A stretch of DNA of 59,887 nucleotides from an uncultured Pseudomonadota bacterium (GTDB lineage Bacteria > Pseudomonadota > Alphaproteobacteria > RUG11792). Positions 46,471 through 57,347 of this stretch are shown piece by piece; the stretch's first letter is position 1, and each line of letters opens with the position of its first letter. The notes under the pieces are model-generated. The model ran no database searches. It saw only the letters and a list, made by a program, of their open reading frames with translations, and was not told the DNA's origin. Location of the stretch: positions 1 to 59,887 of the forward strand of contig CADBOF010000012.1 in the NCBI GenBank assembly GCA_902796345.1. The letters are read 5' to 3'. The translations under genes and the position numbers were made by a program.

Positions 46471-47676
46471 TCACTTATGAAAATATCTCCATTTCACCAA
46501 ATAACAAATTGAGAAAAAGCATGTTACAAGCCCCATTACAAATGGTGCAGATTGTATTGATACACCAAGTAATTTATTAAATAACGAACCACATGAACCT
46601 GCAATTACGTTTGTGGCTAGTAGAGTTGTACCGACAGTGCCGTAATATAAGGCAAACGCTGTTCCGATCAATTCTTTTGGAGCAATTTTTGCAATGATCG
46701 ATGATAATAAACTATGTGTTATTCCCATATGCAACCCGCTGAATATGTACACCATTATTACTGTGCTACGTGTTTCAGCGTAAATCCCAAAGATATCAGC
46801 AATGAAGAGCACAACAATTCCAAACAGTAAAACAGCATATTTATCGAATTTGTCTGACAATTTGCCTGCTGGAAAAGCGATAGCAATTATGCATAGTTCG
46901 TATAATGCCATATATCTTGGAAGTGCGCCCAATGCGTCCGGATGCAAAACGGATCTTGCCTTTAATGTAATAAAGCCTTCGGAAAATCTATTGAGCATTA
47001 TAAAAACAACTAAACCTAAAAATTTCCAATATTCTTTTGGTAAAAATTTTATGTAAGACAACTTCCATGCTGGTCGTGTTTGTACCTTTTTTTGAGGCTT
47101 ATCACGGTATTCAACTTTTTTACGCAAAATGTAAAAAGCAACTATCGTTGGAATACATGCAAGAATAAATACAACTCTAAACTGTCCTTTGAATTGATTG
47201 ATAAGTACTGCAGTTATTAATGAACCTGTTAGTGTTCCTGTCATGTTCGTGGTATATCGTAATGAATATACAGCTCCTTTTTTATCAGTAATTTCAGAAA
47301 ATATTGCATCAACTGGTGCATGTCGTAGCCCTTTTGCTAGTCTATCAACCGATTTTGCAATAACGGCAAATAATACACTGCTAGACAGTGCAAGTAAAAC
47401 CTTACTTACTATTGTTGATATAGTTCCAGTATACAATATATTTATTTTTCGTTTAAATATATCAATAAGAAAGCCCGCACAAAGTTTTGATATAAATGAA
47501 AAGAAAACTGCAATACCTTCAATGCATCCGAATTGTTTTGTCGATCCATGTAATTGCTCCACTATATAGATGGGTAAGAGACTATACACCATTGATGATG
47601 CCATTCCCCAACAGAAGTACATCAACGACAACCAAATAATTGTATTGCTTATTTTTTTGCAAAACCGGATTGCCAT
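46471..47676 (-). CDS. major facilitator superfamily transporter (copy 2)
   Basis: 401 residues, 12 predicted helices. KSVDRLAKGLRHAPVDAIFSE corresponds to AIDRLGNGLQAAPRDALISD of the carrier at 39813-40991, and the loops CAGFLIDIFKRKINIL and GKLSDKFDKYAVLL also correspond, so the two are distant paralogues. They enclose the adaptor, RND pump and accD genes, all on the same strand. ATG start at 47676. Substrate unknown. Confidence 0.85.
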   Translation of the reverse strand: MAIRFCKKISNTIIWLSLMYFCWGMASSMVYSLLPIYIVEQLHGSTKQFGCIEGIAVFFSFISKLCAGFLIDIFKRKINILYTGTISTIVSKVLLALSSSVLFAVIAKSVDRLAKGLRHAPVDAIFSEITDKKGAVYSLRYTTNMTGTLTGSLITAVLINQFKGQFRVVFILACIPTIVAFYILRKKVEYRDKPQKKVQTRPAWKLSYIKFLPKEYWKFLGLVVFIMLNRFSEGFITLKARSVLHPDALGALPRYMALYELCIIAIAFPAGKLSDKFDKYAVLLFGIVVLFIADIFGIYAETRSTVIMVYIFSGLHMGITHSLLSSIIAKIAPKELIGTAFALYYGTVGTTLLATNVIAGSCGSLFNKLLGVSIQSAPFVMGLVTCFFSICYLVKWRYFHK

Positions 47677-47882
47677 ATATTAAACTCGGTCGCATTCATG
47701 TTTCACAGGTTTATAATAGCCGATGCAAGTAATCAATACGGATGACTTTTATTAAATCTCTATTAACAATCAACATGTACACTAAATTTGTGTGTATGCG
47801 ATTGTGCTATGGGCTACTAAATAACCGGTTTCGTTAACAGTGTGGTAAACTGACAATCGACATTGAAGGAAAAAATTAACGA

Positions 47883-48428
47883 ATGATAGTTTCGTTTGTG
47901 TCTCTTCCTGGACGTTATGCAAAGGCGTTATTTGAAATTGGAAAAGAAAGGAATATTTTAAACGAATTATCTGACAACTTTAAGAAATTTGTCGATTTCG
48001 TTTCTCAAAATAAAAATGTTTTCGCTCAATATACAAAACGTAACGACTTTAAGGATATTTGCAGAGTTGTCGGAAATATTCTCTCACTAAACAATATTTT
48101 TGTTTCATTCGTGAATGTGCTAATTGAGAATGGTAGAATATCTTTAATAAAAAACATATCTAGTATTTTTAATAAAGCAGTGCTGAAAGAGCGAAATGAA
48201 CGAAATATTACGGTTTATAGTTCTTTTGAATTTGATAACGAACAAAAACATGAACTTGGAAAAAATGTACAAAGACTTTTTAGTGAAAAAATAATAACCA
48301 AATATAACACTGACCCGAATATATTAACGGGGCTTGTTATAAAAACAAACGGAATAATGATTGATGCGTCAGGTAAAGGGATTATACAACAACTGGATAA
48401 ATATTTGAAGGCAACGGAGATATTATGA
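47883..48428 (+). CDS. atpH: ATP synthase F1 subunit delta
   Basis: Delta is the peripheral-stalk cap joining F1 to the b subunits. 181 residues, normal length. Recognisable parts are [14 protein letters not shown] at the N-terminus, NRNI-like [14 protein letters not shown] in the middle and the end [30 protein letters not shown]. It heads the cluster; AAGGAAA precedes the ATG. Its TGA overlaps the atpA ATG (ATGA). Confidence 0.93.
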   Translation: MIVSFVSLPGRYAKALFEIGKERNILNELSDNFKKFVDFVSQNKNVFAQYTKRNDFKDICRVVGNILSLNNIFVSFVNVLIENGRISLIKNISSIFNKAVLKERNERNITVYSSFEFDNEQKHELGKNVQRLFSEKIITKYNTDPNILTGLVIKTNGIMIDASGKGIIQQLDKYLKATEIL

Positions 48429-49987
48429 ACAACAAAGTATTGGAAATATCAAAAATTCTTAAAGAGAGGATAGAGGGGTTTGAACCACAGGTTGAAGTAT
48501 CAGAAACGGGATCTGTGTTAACCGTAGGAGATGGAATAGCAAGAATTTATGGGCTTGATAATGCAAAATCAGGCGAATGGGTTGATATAGTTTCTTCTCA
48601 AACGGGAAAAACGATAAAAGGTATAGTAACAAACCTTGAAACGGATAATGTTGGTGTAATCCTCTTTGGAGACGATAGCTTTGTCAAAGAAGGAGATACT
48701 GTTAAAAGAACGAATAAAATAGTCAATGTTAATGTCGGCATGGGTTTATTGGGTCGTGTTGTTAACGCTCTAGGTCAGCCCATAGATTCAAATCGACCTA
48801 TAGAAGGGGAGTTAGTTCCATATAACGTTGAAAATCCGGCACCTGGTATTCGCGATCGAAAAACAATAAATGAACCACTTTTTACTGGCATAAGAATTAT
48901 AGACGCGTTATTTCCTATTGGTCGAGGGCAAAGAGAATTAATTATTGGGGATAGACAGACCGGCAAAAGTGCTATAGCCGTCGATACAATAATAAATCAG
49001 AAAAAATATAACGATAATTCGAATGAAAAAGATAAAGTGTATTGTATATATGTCGCTATAGGACAAAAAAGATCAACGGTTGCCCGGTTAGTAAAAACAC
49101 TAGAGGAACACGGGGCAATGTCATATACAATAGTTGTTGCCGCTACAGCTTCTGATACTGTTGCCATGCAGTACATAGCTCCATACACAGCTTGTGCCAT
49201 GGGGGAGTATTTTAGAGATAACGGTATGCACGCTCTTATTGTTTACGATGATTTGTCGAAACATGCCGTTGCGTACAGGCAGATTTCTCTGCTGTTAAGA
49301 AGACCGCCAGGGCGTGAAGCGTATCCAGGAGATATTTTTTATTTACATTCTAGACTTCTTGAACGTGCTGCCAAGTTGTCTGATGAAAAAGGTGGCGGAT
49401 CTCTTACGGCATTACCTCTTATCGAGACTCAAGCAGGGGATGTTGCTGCATATATTCCAACAAACGTGATATCCATCACAGATGGTCAGCTATTTTTAGA
49501 AAACGATCTTTTTTATAAAGGAATTAGACCGGCAATAAATATTGGCGTTTCTGTAAGCCGTGTAGGTTCAGCGGCTCAGACGAAGGCTATGAAATCGGTG
49601 TCGGGTGATATAAAGATTCAAATGGCACAATACAACGAACTCGCGTCATTTTCACAATTTGGTAGCGATATAGATGCATCAACAAAAGAAGCTCTTAGTA
49701 ATGGCGAAAAACTTTTAGAAATACTAAAACAGAAACAATATTCGCCACTAAAAAATGCTGAACACGTAATTATACTATACGCCGCGATGAACGGTTATTT
49801 AAAAAATATTTCAGTATCAAAAGTTAAAAAATTTGAAAGTGACTTACTTTCATCGATTAATAACACAGATATCGTTGGAAAAATAGAAAAAGAAAAAGTG
49901 TTAACTAATGAGATAAAAAGCGATCTAGTATCATTTTTAGATAAATTTTTGAAGGAATGGCTAGTCCTAAATAAGGAAAACGTCTGA
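48425..49987 (+). CDS. atpA: ATP synthase F1 subunit alpha
   Basis: 520 residues, slightly longer than the usual 502-512. The P-loop variant GDRQTGKSA stands near residue 170, and the arginine-finger region [16 protein letters not shown] near 375. Alpha holds the non-catalytic nucleotide and supplies the arginine to the beta site. GGAG lies five bases before the ATG. It overlaps atpH by four bases and atpG by one. An extra run of charged residues near 195-203 ([11 protein letters not shown]) is an insertion relative to most alphas. Confidence 0.97.
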   Translation: MNNKVLEISKILKERIEGFEPQVEVSETGSVLTVGDGIARIYGLDNAKSGEWVDIVSSQTGKTIKGIVTNLETDNVGVILFGDDSFVKEGDTVKRTNKIVNVNVGMGLLGRVVNALGQPIDSNRPIEGELVPYNVENPAPGIRDRKTINEPLFTGIRIIDALFPIGRGQRELIIGDRQTGKSAIAVDTIINQKKYNDNSNEKDKVYCIYVAIGQKRSTVARLVKTLEEHGAMSYTIVVAATASDTVAMQYIAPYTACAMGEYFRDNGMHALIVYDDLSKHAVAYRQISLLLRRPPGREAYPGDIFYLHSRLLERAAKLSDEKGGGSLTALPLIETQAGDVAAYIPTNVISITDGQLFLENDLFYKGIRPAINIGVSVSRVGSAAQTKAMKSVSGDIKIQMAQYNELASFSQFGSDIDASTKEALSNGEKLLEILKQKQYSPLKNAEHVIILYAAMNGYLKNISVSKVKKFESDLLSSINNTDIVGKIEKEKVLTNEIKSDLVSFLDKFLKEWLVLNKENV

Positions 49988-50838
49988 TGGAAAATATTCA
50001 GAGCATTCGTTCACGGATAAATACAGTTCAAAACATACAAAAAGCAGCCACAGCAATGAAGCTTATTTCTACAATAAAGTTAGCAAAACTTAATGCCATC
50101 TTGGTTGGAGAAATAAAGGACGCAATAAATGTCTTATCAAATATGTTAGCGATCGTTGCAGGCGAAGCAATATATAACAACGAATTTGATAAATCTCATT
50201 GGTTATTAAAAAAAACTGGGAAAAGCCTGTTAATAGTTTTGTCAACGGATCAAGGATTTTGTGGTTCTTTTAAGCAGTCAATTTTAAACACAGCTGAAAA
50301 ATTTGTATCAGAGTATGATGACATGTATTTAGAAATTTTTGGGAAAAAGATCGGTAATTTAAATCCAAATGTTGCAGACATTAGTACGACAAGAACAATA
50401 AGTTCTCGGGATAATATTGAAGATTTTGCACGCATTCTACAGCAAATTACATTGGAGTACGTAAAAAAGTTCAATGTAACAAATGTTTATGTAATAAGTG
50501 GGGAATATATTAATGCAATGACTCAATTACCACGTTGTTTAAAATTATTTCCATTAAAAATAAAAGACGCCACAACTTTTAGCAAAACAGATTTTAATAT
50601 ATCAAAAACAGAATTATTCGATTGGTTATTTGAGAAATATTTGTATTCGCTATGTTATAATATTGTCTATGAACATTTACAAGCGGAAATGTCTGTGAGG
50701 GTTTTTTCGATGGATAAAACTGTAAGAAACGCAGACGATATGTGGAAAGATTTAACATTATTGTATAACAGAACACGTCAAGCAAAGATCACGCAAGAGC
50801 TGACGGAAATAGTGGCAAGCGTTGAATGTATTAGGTAA
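49987..50838 (+). CDS. atpG: ATP synthase F1 subunit gamma
   Basis: Gamma is the rotating central shaft. 283 residues. The N-terminal helix (IRSRINTVQNIQKAATAMKLISTIKL) and the C-terminal helix (DLTLLYNRTRQAKITQELTEIVASVE) are strongly conserved, with the Rossmann-like middle STDQGFCGSFKQSI near residue 82. The start overlaps the atpA stop by one base (TGATG). atpD follows after 20 bases. Confidence 0.96.
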   Translation: MENIQSIRSRINTVQNIQKAATAMKLISTIKLAKLNAILVGEIKDAINVLSNMLAIVAGEAIYNNEFDKSHWLLKKTGKSLLIVLSTDQGFCGSFKQSILNTAEKFVSEYDDMYLEIFGKKIGNLNPNVADISTTRTISSRDNIEDFARILQQITLEYVKKFNVTNVYVISGEYINAMTQLPRCLKLFPLKIKDATTFSKTDFNISKTELFDWLFEKYLYSLCYNIVYEHLQAEMSVRVFSMDKTVRNADDMWKDLTLLYNRTRQAKITQELTEIVASVECIR

Positions 50839-50846
50839 AGGTATAA

Positions 50847-52304
<1,458 letters not shown>

Positions 52305-52341
52305 TATAATATAAATATATAGGATAAATTCGCCATCTGCG

Positions 52342-54525
52342 ATGAAAATTTCTGTCGTTTTATCTATAGGATGGCGTGTTTTTTTATTCATATTATTAGT
52401 AATACTTGGTGCTGGGATCTATTGGTATTACAATCCATTATCTATTAATTTACAAATCATTCCTTATGGTTCTTTGAGAGTACAATACAAATTATTTGAC
52501 AACAAAATAATAATTGATAATTTTGTAATAAATAAAAATAAAATCTATATATCTCCAATCGCAATTCCTTTGACTGCGGAGCGAATACCAAGAATTTGTG
52601 TAAGAAACAACAACGAATACATAATAATAAAAAATTTAAGACCTTTGGCAATTAAAAATAATTACATAGAAATAGAATTAAAAAACTTTGATTTACACAA
52701 GTTTTTAAAAAAAAGAGCATTAAAAGGTGTGACAGTAACAACGAACGCAAGCGTTATTCTACTAGATAATAAACAGTTTGGGCTTGATGTGCAACATTTA
52801 TTAATAAAAAATACGCCCGTAGGAGATATAAAAACACAATTTAATTACTATAAAAACAATTTAAATATGAGGATTGAACTGCAAAAATATAATCATAAAT
52901 TGCAATGCACTGGGTTAGTCGATTTAGGCAAAGAAAAAAAATGGAATTTGAAATTAATAGCACAAAATACAGCAAACATAAAAAAACTAAAAATCAAAGA
53001 TATCGAATATACAGCTGATATTAAATATTATATAAGCTGGTGTCACTGGTTTAATGATGAAAAGTTATTATTAAAAGTTACATCAGATAATACAAATATT
53101 CATACTGTCCAAACTAAAAACATCATTTTAGGGAATATAAATATTGACGCCTCATGTTTAAACAACCAAATTAATGGCATTCTACAATTATCAAAATTTA
53201 GACATTTAATATCATGTTTCGGCACTTTACGATCGGATAGCTTCGATTTGAATATAAAACCAAACAATCCCATTAATATTAAAGATTTCATATTTATGAA
53301 TAATCTTGTCGCGAATGGTGTTATCGAATATGGTTTACATGCAAAACGATTGAATGGGCGCAATAATTTCACGGGATATACAAACATTGTAAATTGTGAT
53401 ATACGAAATGTAAAAAATAATGTTTTAATAAAAAACATTATAGGAAATTTTAAACTTAACAATAATACACTATTTCTTGAAAATTTGACAGCAGAACTTT
53501 TTAATTTTGTAAAGGGTAAGGTATGTGCCAATGGAAAACTGAATATTGATGATTTCAACATCAAGGCACAAATACAAATGCCTAACGGGGAGCTTCATAA
53601 TGTTCCTTACGCGAAATCTGGTATTTCACTAGATATACAAATTGATGGCTCTTTAAAAAAGAACCTTAATGCTAATGGTGAAATTAAATTGACTAACGCA
53701 TCTGTCGATATAACTCCAATAATTAGTAGTTCAATGACTGCAACGGATATAACAAAAAATATTTTTGGCACAACATCGCCTAATCAAACAAAATTAAATA
53801 AAATTACTTTACCAATAAATACAAATATTAAGGTTACCGTTGCTCCACAGATAACAATAAACGGTACTGATTTAACAAGTACATGGAAAGGTGGGGGATA
53901 TTTTAAATCTGAAGCAGGTAAACCAATTACGTGGAATATAAAACTTAACGCGATCTGTGGAAAATATGAAATTCTAAAAAAGAAGATAAAATTGTATTCA
54001 GGGGAAATATTATCAACTCACCTACTTCCAAACTACTATAAAATAAGCCTTACTGCACAAAAAAAAATTGATAGTAAAAATTATGTCGGAATTAAGTTTA
54101 CGCAATACAATGACAATACAGACATAGTTTTTTTTTCAAACACGATGCGTAATAAACAAAGCATTTTATCATTATTTTTATTTAACAAAGAAAGCACAGA
54201 ACTTACAATATCGGAAGCGTATTCATTAGGACTACTTATACAAGATATTATTGCAGGAAATGAAAACATAATAGCAAAATTAAATAAATTATTCAAAATC
54301 GATACATTTGAAATTAAACATAACGATACTGGAACAAGCGAATACAATTCTGTTGTTCTTGGAAAGAAATTTGGTAAATGGAATTTCAATTTTGAACAAG
54401 GAAAAGACTTAGATACGACAAAACTTTCCATGAATAGAAGAGTGAAAAAACAAACAAAAATCGAATTTGGTTTGTCGAAAAGTGAAGGTTTGGAAGGTGG
54501 AATAAGCTGGAGTAAACGTTACTAG
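52342..54525 (+). CDS. tamB: TamB-like envelope protein (translocation/lipid transport), short form
   Basis: TamB spans from the inner to the outer membrane and is implicated in phospholipid transport and barrel assembly. The N-terminus has one membrane helix (about 10-30). A long beta-rich Asn/Lys/Ile body follows, and the last 150 residues match the TamB C-terminal domain: a SILSLFLFNKESTEL-type box, then LFKIDTFEIKHND, VVLGKKFGKWNFNFEQG and a terminal SWSKRY. At 727 residues it is much shorter than the usual 1200 or more, so the groove would be short. No TamA is in the window; BamA could be the partner. Confidence 0.78.
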   Translation: MKISVVLSIGWRVFLFILLVILGAGIYWYYNPLSINLQIIPYGSLRVQYKLFDNKIIIDNFVINKNKIYISPIAIPLTAERIPRICVRNNNEYIIIKNLRPLAIKNNYIEIELKNFDLHKFLKKRALKGVTVTTNASVILLDNKQFGLDVQHLLIKNTPVGDIKTQFNYYKNNLNMRIELQKYNHKLQCTGLVDLGKEKKWNLKLIAQNTANIKKLKIKDIEYTADIKYYISWCHWFNDEKLLLKVTSDNTNIHTVQTKNIILGNINIDASCLNNQINGILQLSKFRHLISCFGTLRSDSFDLNIKPNNPINIKDFIFMNNLVANGVIEYGLHAKRLNGRNNFTGYTNIVNCDIRNVKNNVLIKNIIGNFKLNNNTLFLENLTAELFNFVKGKVCANGKLNIDDFNIKAQIQMPNGELHNVPYAKSGISLDIQIDGSLKKNLNANGEIKLTNASVDITPIISSSMTATDITKNIFGTTSPNQTKLNKITLPINTNIKVTVAPQITINGTDLTSTWKGGGYFKSEAGKPITWNIKLNAICGKYEILKKKIKLYSGEILSTHLLPNYYKISLTAQKKIDSKNYVGIKFTQYNDNTDIVFFSNTMRNKQSILSLFLFNKESTELTISEAYSLGLLIQDIIAGNENIIAKLNKLFKIDTFEIKHNDTGTSEYNSVVLGKKFGKWNFNFEQGKDLDTTKLSMNRRVKKQTKIEFGLSKSEGLEGGISWSKRY

Positions 54526-54600
54526 CTGTTCTAAAAGGCAAAATGGTTATACAATGAGCGTAAGATAGATATGTTATTAACATAACTTTAGGTTGTTGTT

Positions 54601-54912
54601 GTGTATAATGAGCTTTTATTAATAATTAAAGCGTGTGTTGAGTTTTGGAAAGGTTTTTTTGCAAGCGATAATAAATCAGAATATATGCGTAAAAAAGATG
54701 CCATTGGACCGATTTTAATGCTCATATTTAGCGTACTTATTTTCTGCTTGATAGTTTATTCGGTCATAAAGCTTTTAACTGGAACTCCAGAAACTTCTGC
54801 TACCTCAAATAGCGTAGTACCAATAATTGCGGAAAAAACCCAAACAATTCCTATAGACGGCAAAAATATAGTATGTAATGTCAAGATTGAGCTGGTTGTT
54901 CCAAAAAATTAA
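54601..54912 (+). CDS. small membrane protein sharing the N-terminal module of the RND adaptor
   Basis: 103 residues with a GTG start. Residues about 8-24 (IIKACVEFWKGFFASDNK) match IKTCIVFWKGFITSDNK of the adaptor encoded at 45052-46341. A membrane helix follows at a similar distance (about 37-58), then a short periplasmic tail ending in a beta-like stretch (NIVCNVKIELVVPKN). There is no lipoyl or hairpin domain, and nothing adaptor-like remains downstream. Either a truncated, diverged adaptor copy or a separate protein using the same targeting or docking module. Confidence 0.6.
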   Translation: MYNELLLIIKACVEFWKGFFASDNKSEYMRKKDAIGPILMLIFSVLIFCLIVYSVIKLLTGTPETSATSNSVVPIIAEKTQTIPIDGKNIVCNVKIELVVPKN

Positions 54913-55358
54913 TTTTTTAAGAACTTATAATTACAAAATTAATCAATATAAAAAATATATTAACAAAATGTAGTTTATCAAATGCCGATTTTTCTGGCAA
55001 TCCTCTTGCTCCTTCTTGAGGGCGCGTGCACAATCGTAAATATTGTTATGCACAATATGTGCCAAAATTTTCAGATTATTTTGAGCCTTGTAGTAGCTTT
55101 GTTGATATAAAACTTTATGTCGTGAGACCTCTGTAAAAGATTACACATTATAGAGGAAATTATACGACATAGTTTGAGGGATAATATTTATTTGCGTTAG
55201 CATAGTTTACTTTTATGCGTTATTGACTATTTTGTTAAAACAAAGAAATTTGTCAAAACAAAGAAAGATTTCAAAGCACAAAATTAACTAAAAAATAATT
55301 ATCTAATTAGGATCATATTATTAACAACTATGTTAGCAACATCTTTGAAAATCGCAAT
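54913..55358. other. gene-free stretch with a long imperfect hairpin
   Basis: No credible gene in either direction. The main feature is the inverted repeat at 55109-55177 (separate entry). A pair of near-identical AAAACAAAGAAA blocks lies near 55233-55265. A slightly less AT-rich patch near 54990-55030 may be a decayed gene, but I could not identify it. Confidence 0.45.
55109..55177. repeat. long imperfect inverted repeat, possible structured RNA or element remnant
   Basis: TATGTCGT (55116-55123) pairs with ACGACATA (55164-55171). The stem can be extended outward with AAACT/AGTTT, taking in a two-base bulge, and there is an inner pair CCTCT (55128-55132) with AGAGG (55152-55156) around a 19-base loop. 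No T-run follows on either strand. It could be a small RNA, a palindromic element or a terminal-repeat relic. Confidence 0.45.
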
Positions 55359-55682
55359 ATGATATCGAAATGTCATATATTTTCATATAAAGAATATTTG
55401 AAAACAAATTTTAAAAAAAGGTTATGCAAACTGTTTTTATGTATTATCGTAATATTTAACCCGATTTTCGCGCAGTCGACAACTGTATCAGATAATGATC
55501 AATTAAATAGCAGTCAACAACAATCAGATCAATTTGATACCGGAATAAATGTTCGTTGTGCATGTGAAAAAGATGCTGAACCGCGTCAATGGAAAGAAAT
55601 AAACCTAACTATTCAACAGTACAATAATATATTTTCTATAATTGGGTTACCTCCGGAACAAGTTCCAATTTTTCATCGTTAA
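55359..55682 (+). CDS. small secreted protein of unknown family
   Basis: 107 residues. A basic N-terminus and a hydrophobic core (about 20-38, ending FNPIFAQS) look like a signal peptide. The mature part has a Ser/Gln/Asp-rich stretch, then a paired-cysteine CAC motif (near residue 67) and a C-terminal segment (QWKEINLTIQQYNNIFSIIG). No clear ribosome-binding site. It ends 69 bases before the end of the convergent M23 peptidase gene. Function unknown. Confidence 0.55.
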   Translation: MISKCHIFSYKEYLKTNFKKRLCKLFLCIIVIFNPIFAQSTTVSDNDQLNSSQQQSDQFDTGINVRCACEKDAEPRQWKEINLTIQQYNNIFSIIGLPPEQVPIFHR

Positions 55683-55751
55683 CGAATCAAGTCGAGAATT
55701 TTTTCTGTAGTAAAGATTTTCAAAAATTCTTCCCCACCACCAGGATTTTGA

Positions 55752-57179
55752 TTATATTGTCTTTTTAAATAAATTAAACCTTACGAGATCTTTACCAGTA
55801 AGCTTTTGTGGAGGTTGTGGTACGAAAGCCAAAGGATTTACAAATTTATTACCACGCATAACTTCGTAATGTAAGTGAATTCCAGTTGCATAACCTGTAC
55901 TACCAATGTACCCAATGGTATCTCCTTTACTTACTAACTGTCCAGGTTGAACTAAAAGACGAGATAAATGTGCGTAAGCAGTGCTATAACCTCCAGAATG
56001 GTTTATTTTAATATATTTTCCATACCCTCTGTGCCTGCATGCCATTACAACGGTACCCGAAGCCGTAGCTCGTATAGGAGTACCTAACGGTGCTGAAAAA
56101 TCTACTCCAGTATGCATTTTTCCACGTCCACTTATTGGATGATATCTATAACCAAAATGTGACGTAATCTTATTGTACGAGAGAGGTTTTATAAACATTG
56201 AACCTCCTTTTTTGGAACCTAGAACCGTACCATTTTCGTCAACATATTTCATAGAACCGTCGATTGAAAATTTGTAAACCTTTTTAAGCTTCCCGTCAAC
56301 AGAAGCGACTACAGCCAATAGATTACTATCTACGACGTTTCCTAACTCGTCACAATGTTGTTCATATTTCAAATCAAGTTTAACTGGTGTCTTTAATCTA
56401 CTGAATCCAACAACATGACTTAAAGCCTTTGTTGCGTCATTCGCGATTGATTTTTGAACGCCACATTTTTGTAACGAAGATGCTGTTGACCTAGGAATCA
56501 CCGAACTAGAAATCTTTTTAACAATCCGTTTCAATGGCACCGTTACTTTTTTTGATGTAAAATGACCATTGTTTTTTTCCACAATTATTTTAAATCTTTT
56601 ATCTGGTCTGAACATCAAACGTCTTAAGATTGTTGCATCACTTTTGTCTGTCTCTATAAATATCTGTAGTCCTGGTTTTATTTTCTTTAAACGAAAAACT
56701 CTTGATACAGCTACAGACGCACTATAAATATCTGATTTGTTTATACCTAAATTCGCTAAAACCTTAGCTAGGGTATCACCTTTTCCAAGAGTTACAACTT
56801 CGTTAGTGCTAGCAATTGTGCAATCATCCGTTAAAAGTTCATCTTCATAGTCCCATTCTTCGTCTTCGTCAAATTCAGTATCTGTATATTGAGTATCTGT
56901 GTTTTCTGTGTCAATATTATCATTAACTTTATTTTTAAAATCAGTAACAGCATTTTCCGCAACAGAATTTTCTGATGTAACACTTTCATTAGTATTATCA
57001 TGTAAATATCGTGCCAAGGAAATACAAACAGCAGATACTATTAAACAAAAAGAAATTAAATTACTATTTTTACAAAAACGCTTGGAATGTGAAACGGAAC
57101 AAATGTTATTTAAATCATCATTCGGTAATCCTTTTTTTTGCGACAATTCTGTACTTTTGCAACTTTGAACTTCGTTCAT
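55752..57179 (-). CDS. M23-family murein endopeptidase with membrane anchor
   Basis: A peptidoglycan DD-endopeptidase-like protein of 475 residues. A membrane helix at about 40-57 is followed by an acidic tether (about 85-125, rich in Asp, Glu and Thr), a LysM/OapA-like module (VTLGKGDTLAKVLANLGI, near 130), a linker domain and the M23 domain. Zinc ligands are visible as HTGVD (near 380) and the HLHYEV motif (near 455). The architecture resembles MepM. The ATG at 57179 is preferred over an open frame reaching 57329, because the longer version would run through the divergent promoter region. Confidence 0.88.
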   Translation of the reverse strand: MNEVQSCKSTELSQKKGLPNDDLNNICSVSHSKRFCKNSNLISFCLIVSAVCISLARYLHDNTNESVTSENSVAENAVTDFKNKVNDNIDTENTDTQYTDTEFDEDEEWDYEDELLTDDCTIASTNEVVTLGKGDTLAKVLANLGINKSDIYSASVAVSRVFRLKKIKPGLQIFIETDKSDATILRRLMFRPDKRFKIIVEKNNGHFTSKKVTVPLKRIVKKISSSVIPRSTASSLQKCGVQKSIANDATKALSHVVGFSRLKTPVKLDLKYEQHCDELGNVVDSNLLAVVASVDGKLKKVYKFSIDGSMKYVDENGTVLGSKKGGSMFIKPLSYNKITSHFGYRYHPISGRGKMHTGVDFSAPLGTPIRATASGTVVMACRHRGYGKYIKINHSGGYSTAYAHLSRLLVQPGQLVSKGDTIGYIGSTGYATGIHLHYEVMRGNKFVNPLAFVPQPPQKLTGKDLVRFNLFKKTI

Positions 57180-57230
57180 TATCACACATTCCCCATGTAT
57201 ACATGTTGGAGTGTAACAATTCTTTTGTTG

Positions 57231-57260
57231 TTGCGTCAACAAAAAATTTAAGCGTATAAC
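57231..57260 (+). promoter_or_regulatory. candidate promoter of hppA
   Basis: TTGCGT (57231-57236), an 18-base spacer and TATAAC (57255-57260) point towards hppA, with a leader of about 80 bases. The -10 element overlaps the palindrome at 57253-57271. Confidence 0.4.
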
Positions 57261-57271
57261 AATATTATACG
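57253..57271. promoter_or_regulatory. palindrome in the hppA/M23 divergent region, possible operator
   Basis: CGTATAA and TTATACG form a perfect seven-base dyad around CAATA. It covers the candidate -10 of hppA and contains a minus-strand TATAAT, so a bound dimer could control both genes. No regulator is identified. Confidence 0.4.
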
Positions 57272-57347
57272 TTCTGAATTTTAAAAAATTCGTCAATTTT
57301 CGTACTATGATAATAGGTGTTTTAGTCAAAATCTTAGGAAATGAACT

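Noticed and set aside
54571-54583. ATGTTATTAACAT dyad before the small membrane protein
   Set aside because: Short, fully AT-type palindrome expected by chance in DNA of this composition; no promoter context.
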